Source of the DNA: Dasypus novemcinctus
Taxonomy: Eukaryota > Chordata > Mammalia > Cingulata > Dasypodidae
Length of the DNA stretch: 64,000 nt
Direction: 5' to 3'
Assembly (NCBI RefSeq): GCF_030445035.2
Contig: NC_080680.1
Span: 96,043,157-96,107,156 of the forward strand
Shown here one piece after another: positions 56,875 through 64,000 of the stretch. Within the stretch, counting starts at the first letter, position 1. Every line of letters begins with the position of its first letter. A program made the position numbers and the translations under genes. The notes under the pieces are model-generated. The model was given only the letters and a program-made list of their open reading frames with translations, was not told the origin of the DNA and searched no databases.

Positions 56875-57035
56875 CAGATTGTTCCAAAATGTGGCAATAG
56901 CCTTTGGTGAGGGCAGTAACTTATGTTTTATGGCCTGGTAAGAGTAAGCTTCTACCTCAAATAAACACACTTTATAAAAACTAACCCATTTACAGAATTT
57001 CACATTAGCACCTCTTTGGCTGATGAAAACACTTT
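56875..57035 (+). mobile_element. LTR 3' fragment embedded in L1 ORF2
   Basis: 'ggtgagggcagtaacttatg', 'ttatggcctggtaag' and 'cacctctttggctgatgaaaac' match the 3' third of the LTR at 12042-12551. L1 ORF2 lies on both sides. Only the LTR end is present. Confidence 0.65.
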
Positions 57036-58379
57036 TAATTTCATTACTTGTTATTGGTTTGTCGAAGTCTTCTATTTCTTCTAGGGTCAGTGTAGGTTGT
57101 TTGCACATTCCTAGGAATATTTTCATTTCATCTACATTGTGTAGTTTATTGGCATATAGTAGTTTATAATATTCTCTTATGGTCTTTATTTCTGTGGGGT
57201 CAGTAGCAATGTCACCATTTTCCTTTTTTATTTTATTTATTTTTTTGTCAGTCTAGTTAAGGGTTTGTCAATTTTATTAACATTAAAAAAACACCAACTT
57301 TTGTGTTTTTTTTAATGCCCTTTATATTTTTGTGCTCAATTTCATTTATTTCTGTTCTTATCTTTGTCATTTAATTCCTTCTAGTTGCTTTGGGAATAGT
57401 TTGCTGTTCTTTTTCTAGTTCATCCAGCTGTGTAGATAAATCATTTGATTTTAGCTCTTTCTTCTTTTTAAATGTAAGCATTGAGAACTATAAACTTGCC
57501 TCTCAGCACTGCCTTTGTTGCATCCCATAAGTTCTGATATGTTGCGTACTCATTTTCATTCATCTTGAGATATTTATTGATTTTCCTTGAAATTTCTTCT
57601 TTGACCTACTGATTATTTTCTGCCTCTTTTTGATTCCCAACTTTATTCCATTATGATCAGAGAAAGTGCTTTGTCTAATCTTGTTGAATTTATTGAGATC
57701 TGATTTGAGACTGAATGGATGGTTTATACTGGAGAAAGATCTGAGAGCACCTGAAAAGAATGTTTATCTTGCTGATTTGGAGTTCAATTGTTCTGTATTT
57801 GTCTATTAGGTTTAGTCCATTTATCATGTTATTCAAGTTCTCTGCTTCTTTATTAATCCAATGCCCAGATGTTCTGTCCAATGCTGAGAGTGGTGTATTG
57901 AAGTCTCCAAATAATATTGTAGAGATATGTATTTCTCTCTTCAGTTTTACTAGTATTTGCCTCATGTATCTTGGGGCATTCTGGTTAGGTGCATATACAT
58001 TTATGATGTTGTTTCTTTCTGGTGAATTGCCCATTTTATTAATATATAATATCCTTCCTTGTCTATAATAAAAGTTTTACTTTTAAAGTCTATTTCATCT
58101 GATATAAATATAGGTACTACAACTTTTAATTTTTTGGCTACTGCATCCATGGAACATCTTTTTCCAGCCTTCTGCTTTCAGTATATTGGTGTCCTTGGGT
58201 CTAAGGTGAGTCTCTTATAACAGCATATACATGACTCATATTTTCTTATCCATTCTGCCAGTGAACATCTTTTGTTTTGGGATTTTAACCCATTAATATT
58301 CAATGTTATTACTGTAAATGCAGTTCTTATTCACCCATTTTGACCTTTGGGCTTTATCTGTCATATTTTATTTTCACCA
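57036..58379 (-). mobile_element. Older L1 ORF2, RT and endonuclease region
   Basis: Continues the older L1. The frame 57690-58034 reads INVYAPNQNAPRYM, ISTILFGDFNTPLS and RTSGHWINKEAENLNNMI. These are L1 endonuclease motifs: the GDFN region is intact in sequence, although the frame is broken elsewhere. Multiple frameshifts; not functional. Confidence 0.8.
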
Positions 58380-59455
58380 CTCTTTCTACTCTTTTAGTTA
58401 CTTTTACTGATATAATCTTCATTTCTAGACTCTCTTCCAAGCCTCTAATCTCTCCTGTTTTTTCTTCTCAGGCTGTAGCACTCCCTTTAGTATTTCCTGC
58501 AGAGTTCGTCTCTTGATTGTAAACACTCTCAGTTTCTGCTTTACCATGAATATTCTAAACTTACCTTCATTTTTGAAAGACAAGCTTGCTGGATATAGGA
58601 TTCTTGGCTGGCAGTTTTACCCTTGTAGTATCTTAAATATATCATGCCACTGCCTTCTTGCTTCCATGGATTCTGATGAGAAATCAACATTAATTTTATT
58701 GGATATCCCTTGTATGTTATGAATTGCTTTTCTCTTGCTGGTCTCAGAATTCTTTCTTTGTCTTTGGCATTTGACATTCTGATTAGTATGTGTCTCAGAG
58801 TTGGTCAACTCAGATTTATTCAGATGTGAGTACATTGTGTTTCTTGGACATATGTATCTATGCCCTTCAATAGAGTTGGGAAACTCTGCCATTATATCTA
58901 CAAATATTCCTTCTGCCCCTTTTCTCTTCTCTTCTCCTCTGGTACACCCATGACATATGTTTCCATGCCTCTTGCCATCATTTGGATCCCTGAGACCCTG
59001 CTCAATTTTGTGCATTATTTCCTTCATCTGTTCTTTTGTATGTTTGCTTTTGGAGACCATGTCTTCAAGCTCACTGATCTTTTCTTCTGCATCCTCAAAT
59101 CTGTTATTATATATCTCCAGTGTATTTTTTATTTTCATTTATTACACCTTTCATTCCCATAATATCTGTTATATTTCCACGTATGCTTTCAGGTTTCTCT
59201 TTGGTGCTCATCCAGTGTCTTCCTAATATCCTTAATCTCTCTAACCATCTCATTGAATTAATTAAAGAGATTTGTTTGAACATCTATGATTAGTTATTTC
59301 AACCTCTTTATGTCATCTGGAGATTTATCTTGTTCTTTTGACTGGGTCACATCTTCCTGCTTCTTGATATGGATTGTAATTTTTTTTAATTATCTTGGCA
59401 TCTGGCTTACTAGATGTATTCTTTTTTTTGTTTGTTTGTTTGTTTATTCTTCATA
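58380..59455 (-). mobile_element. Older L1 ORF1/5' region
   Basis: The frame 58617-59138 begins with a coiled-coil-like stretch (NRFEDAEEKISELEDM) typical of L1 ORF1, followed by EGIFVDIMAEFPN, the ORF1 segment before the C-terminal domain. Frameshifted. The older L1 thus runs in ORF1 to ORF2 order from 59455 down to 56231. Confidence 0.65.
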
Positions 59456-62313
59456 TTTATTTTTTTTATTGACTTTGTAATAATATTACATTAAAAATAT
59501 ATATGTGAGGTCCCATTCAACCCCACCCCCCCACCCCCCATCTCCCCCCCTAACAACACTCGTTCCCATCATCATGACACATCCATTGGATTTGGTAAGT
59601 ACATCTTTGGGCACCTCTGCACCTCATAGACAATGGTCCACATCATGGCCCATACTCTCCTCCATTCCATCCAGTGGGCCCTGTGAGGATCCACAATGTC
59701 CGGTGATCACCCCCGAGGCGCCATCCAGGACAGCTCCACGTCCCAAATACGCCCCCACCTCTCATCTCTTCCTGCCCTTCCCCATACCCATCGTCCACCA
59801 TGTCCACTTTTCCCAATCCAATGCCACCTCTTCTATGTGGACATTGGATTGGTTGTGTCCATTGCACCTCTATGTCGAGAGGAGGCTCAGATTCCACATG
59901 GATGCTGGCTGCCATCCTCCCATTTTCAGTTGTAATCACTCTAGGCTCCATGGTGTGGTGATTGTCCTTCTTCAACTCCATCTTAGCTGAGTGTGGTAAG
60001 TCCAATAAATCAGATTGTAGGTGCTGGAGTCTGTTGAGGCTCAGGACCTGGCTATCACATTATCAGTCCAGAAATTCAAATCCCCTAACTATATCTTAAA
60101 CCCCAACGTTAACTGCACCTCCAGCAGATTAGTATGAAAGTCTTATGAAGGGAGATCCCATCTGAGTCCAGATTCAGCACACATAAACACCATTTCCAGA
60201 GAGGGGCCATCTGCCCTGGTAGTAAACCCCATCGGCCATGACCATAACTCTCATGGGTCTCTTTAGCCTTCATAGGAACCAATATCTGGGGGTTGTATCT
60301 GCTTTATCTGTCTCTCTGACTCTGCTCAGTTGTGCATGAGGGCAATCCTTCTGCCAGTCTCCAGACTCTTTTTTAGAAACTCGTAGCCATATAAACTCAT
60401 TTCTCCTTTCCATTTCCCCCTTACTTTAGGTCAAACAGCATTTTAAAGTCATGTTGTTTTATGTAGACATGGATATTCTGTTGATCCGCATTGAACCTTC
60501 CATATAAGGTCCTTTTCCAGTTGCATCATCAGTTGGTATTTGATAGTGGTCCCTCGTTGCCAGGGAGGCTCATCCCCGGGTGTCATGTCCCACGCTGGAG
60601 GGAAGGCATTGCATTTACATGCTGAGTTTGGCTTCGAGACTGGCCACATTTGAGTAACATGAAGGCTGACAGGAGGAAATTCCCAGGCACAATGTTGCTC
60701 TAGGCCTTGTTCTTATTTTAGGTTTATCAGCTCACAAGCATAGTCATTAGCATCAGGGGCTCACTGTTGAACCCTCACTCCCTCCCGGTCCCCGCCGCTG
60801 TACCTGGGAGACTATCGCTGCTCCCCTAGGGACCACGACAGAGCACCACTGGCCAGGAACCCAGTACCCCCCCTGCTGGGTTTTTAATTGTTGCCACTAT
60901 GAGTATATCCAATCATTACCATGCACCTTGGACATATGTTCTGTACAGCTCCCTGTCAGCCATATATCACCTGTCATTGGTATCCCATACCAGTATCCCT
61001 CCATTGCCATTGTTGAAACACTCTGTGATCCAGAACTCCCCGAAATTTGAAGCCCAATATAATGTCATGGTCCCTTACTAGGGAATGGCATATAGCGATG
61101 GGTTTAAAGGATAGATAAAGAACTTGGATAAAGTTAGATAAAGAACTTAGATAAAGAATGTTGACTTGAAACAATTCCACATCCTATCCTTTCCCCCCCC
61201 CCCCTAATTATTCAGCGTTTCTTCGTAGGAGTCCTAGACCACAGCAATGCATATATATAATATACAGCACTCCCATACATCCACCACAAAACCTTTTTCC
61301 TTCCACAGCGATACTCTTACACCCTATTCACATCATATTTACTTAAGGTGATGTACAGAGTCTGAGATATTAGCTTTCTAACATGGTAATATCTGTGCTT
61401 ACATTATGGTGCATACTTTAGGATACACAGTTCTTTACATTTTTAGTTCTCCTATGTTTTACATTATGGTTTACATTATCAGTCTGTCGTCTCCTATATG
61501 TTATGGTGTAATATTACATGTTTTATATCCATCCTTGTGTACTCTCAAGAAACTCCTCCCTTGCCCCCCATTTACTTTGGTTCCACACATTTAACGTCTA
61601 TTTTCCCTTCCACCTTGGTGCCCACAGTGACAGTCAACCTCCGTTTCCTGAGGAGCCACTTCCAGAGATAGATGGAATAGTGTTTAGGGCCTAACTTGCT
61701 CATCTGCCCCAATGCCCTGGGAGCCACCCTTTCTCTCGAGGGATAGAGTTCCCTCTATTTGGTGGCATTAGTCCTCCCCAGGATGTGGGTCCACCCCCAC
61801 TCTCACTACTTGGGATTCTACCCCATGGTGTCACCCATTCTGGCAGAATGAGCATTTAGACATTCCCCAGGAGCCCGTCCTGCATCAGACCCTCCCCTCC
61901 GAGCATTCTAAACAGGTAACCCTCTTTATTATATTTTGATATTATTTTCTCGGCATTTTACTCTCCACCACCTCCTAACCCTCTCCTGTGTTCGTATGCT
62001 ACCCCTCCCTCCCCCCACTTTTGGGCAACATTACCCAACCGTCCCTCCCCAGCCACCCTCAAACCCATAAAGCCCCAACCAAAGGCAACCCCTTGCCCCC
62101 ATTTTATCTCTTCTTTGTGTTCATACTTATCACCATCTCGTCTTAAGTTCCACCCCTGCAGACATCGGCTCATATCCTTCCTCCACCCTCCGATTTCCTG
62201 TAAGCCTATCGTTCAGTCTCTTGCTATCTAGGGCAGCTTGTTTATTTCATATCATTGAGGTCATGTAGTATTTGTCCTTCAATGTCTGGGTTGCTTCACG
62301 CAACATAAGGTTC
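59456..62313 (-). mobile_element. Youngest-looking L1: 3' UTR of about 2.8 kb
   Basis: Minus strand. The poly(A) complement is at 59456-59471, next to a (GTTT)n run at 59428-59444. The unique 3' UTR then runs to the ORF2 end near 62314. It contains C-rich (sense G-rich) blocks at 59520-59550 and a 12-13 base C-run at 61191-61203. It lacks the roughly 90-nt AATAAA block of older copies. GC content is visibly higher than in the old copies, in keeping with less decay. Confidence 0.8.
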
Positions 62314-64000
62314 TCAAGATTCATCCATGTTATCACATGTGTTTGTTCTTACAGCCGAGTAGTATTCCATTGTGTGTATATACCACATTTTATTGATCCA
62401 CTCATCTGTTGATGGGCATTTGGGTTGATTCCAACTTTTGGCAATAGTGAACAATGCTGCTATGAACATTGGTGTACATATATCGGTTTGTGTCCTTGTT
62501 TTCAGTTCTGCTGGGTATATACCCAGCAGTGGTATTGCTGGGTCATATGGCAAATCTATGGCTAGTTTTTTGAGAAACCGCCATACTGTCCTCCAGAATG
62601 GTTGGATCCTTCTGCATTCCCACCAGCAGTGGATGAGTGTTCCCCTTCCTTCACATCCTCTCCAGCACTTGTATTCTTCTGTTTTTTTCATAGCTGCCAA
62701 TCTTATGGGTGTAAGATGGTATCTCATTGTGGTTTTGATTTGCATTTCCCTGATAGCTAGAGATTTGGAACATTTTTTCATGTGCTTTCTTGCCATTTGT
62801 ACTTCTTCTTCGGAGAAGTGTCTGTTTAAGTCTTTTTCCCATTTTTTAAATGGGTTGTTTATCTTTTTATTTTCAAGACATAGGAGTTCTTTATATATGC
62901 AAGTTATAAGTTTCTTATCAGATATATGATTGCCAAATATTTTCTCCCACTGTGTGGGCTCCCTTTTTACTTTCTTGACAAACTCCTTTGAGGTGCAGAA
63001 GGCTTTAATTTTGAGGAAGTCCCATTTATCTATTAGTTCTTTTGCTGCTCGTGCTTTTGGTGAGATATTCATAAATCCATTTCCTATTACAAGGTCCTGT
63101 AGATGTTTCCCTACACTGCTTTCTAAGGTTTTTATGGTCTTGGCTCTTATATTTAGGTCTTTGATCCATCTTGAGTTGATCTTTGTATAAGGTGTGAGAT
63201 GGTAATCCTCTTTCATTTTTCTACATATGGCTATCCAGTTCTCCAGACACCATTTGTTGAATAGGCCACTGTCTCCCAATTGAGAGGGTTTGGTAGCTTT
63301 ATCAAATATTATGTGGCTATATATGTGAGGTTCTATATCAGAGCTTTCAATTCGATTCCATTGGTCTATGTGTCTTTCCTTATGCCAATACCATGCTGTT
63401 TTCACCACCGTAGCTTTATAGTATGTTTTGAAGTCAGGTAGTGTGATTCCTCCAATTTCGTTTTTCTTTTTCAGTATGTCTTTGGCTATTCGGGGTCTCT
63501 TTCCTTTCCAAATAAATTTCATAGTTAGTTTTTCTAGTTCCTTAAAGAAGGCTGCGTTGATTTTTATTGGGATTGCATTGAATGTGTAGATCAATTTTGG
63601 TAGGATAGACATCTTAATAATGTTCAGTCTTCCTATCCATGAACAAGGAATAGTCTTCCATTTATTTAGGTCTTCTTTGATTTCCTTGAACAATCTTGTA
63701 TAATGCTCGTGTATAAGTTCTTTACCTCTTTAGTTAAATTTATTCCTAAGTGTTTGATTTTTTTATTTACTATTGTGAATGGTATTTGTTTCTTGATTTC
63801 CTCCTGATCTTGCTCATTATTGGTGTACAGAAATGCTACTGATTTTTGCGCATTGATCTTATAACCTGCGACTTTACTAAACTCATTTATGTGTTCTAGA
63901 ATCTTCGTTGTAGATCTCTCAAGGTTTTCTATGTATAGGATCATGTCATCTGCAAATAATGAAATTTTGACTTCTTCCTTTCCAATTTGAATGCCTTTTA
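62314..64000 (-). pseudogene. L1 ORF2 (reverse transcriptase C-terminal half), truncated by window edge
   Basis: The C-terminal part of L1 ORF2p, the endonuclease/reverse transcriptase that copies L1 RNA by target-primed reverse transcription. Going leftward from the window edge, FADD (63945-63956) is the catalytic motif of the RT palm, followed by MILYIENL. Near 63700 one single-base indel shifts the frame. The next open frame (62314-63693, 459 codons) opens with TTG, encoding Leu within [12 protein letters not shown], not a start. It carries [41 protein letters not shown] and a C-terminal cysteine motif CX3CX7HX4C (residues 343-360 of this frame). It ends near YYSAVRTN, a few codons early relative to a related frame that could run to about 62235. 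Close to intact but dead as it stands. Confidence 0.85.

Noticed and set aside
59505-59990. A 161-codon proline-rich plus-strand ORF
   Set aside because: It is antisense to the L1 3' UTR and C-rich because the sense strand is G-rich. A low-complexity artefact.

Overview
The window is AT-rich mammalian genomic DNA and holds a small piece of an olfactory-receptor cluster buried in transposons. Four copies of a tRNA-derived SINE with the start 'GGAAGCAGACTTGGCCCAATGG' and an (AAAT)n tail match what I know of the DAS SINE of armadillos. The nine-banded armadillo (Dasypus novemcinctus) or a close relative is therefore the most likely source. There are no operons, CRISPR arrays or prokaryotic signals.

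Genes. One intact intronless olfactory receptor of 312 residues lies on the minus strand at 30468-31406 and resembles the OR1J group of class II receptors. A decayed paralogue lies on the same strand at 6742-7623. The 5' flanks of the two share the same ordered set of ancient repeats (an L2, a MIR3-like element and a MIR), followed in both by degenerate CA-rich DNA. They are therefore remnants of one tandem duplication about 24 kb apart. In human, OR1J genes lie in the chromosome 9q33 cluster; whether this window is syntenic cannot be judged from the sequence alone.

Layout. 1-6.7 kb: nested L1 3' ends, L1 endonuclease fragments and LTR pieces. 6.7-11.9 kb: OR pseudogene and its 5' flank. 12.0-15.9 kb: a MaLR-like LTR element with a SINE inside it, then an L1. 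16.4-21 kb: an MLT1-like LTR, an unassigned LTR-like stretch and an old ERVL-like pol remnant. 21-29 kb: L1 copies on both strands, with MIR and L2 pieces. 29.1-34 kb: an LTR split by an L1, then the intact OR and its 5' flank. 34.4-44.2 kb: old L1M sequence carrying younger L1 and LTR insertions, several with target-site duplications (TSDs). 44.2-49.9 kb: a stack of nested L1s plus a SINE. 50-59.5 kb: older L1, SINEs and an LTR fragment. 59.5-64 kb: the youngest-looking L1, reading leftward, with the FADD catalytic motif of its reverse transcriptase at the window edge.

The main theme beyond the receptors is one L1 lineage with an unusually long 3' UTR, about 2.6-2.8 kb where it can be measured. 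Its copies document several insertion outcomes: 5' truncation, twin-priming inversion, nested insertion with TSDs, and one insertion that ends at an internal AATAAA. Boundaries of old repeats are approximate (tens of bases), because they were found by eye from copy-to-copy comparison within the window and from remembered family consensus patterns, not by a database search.
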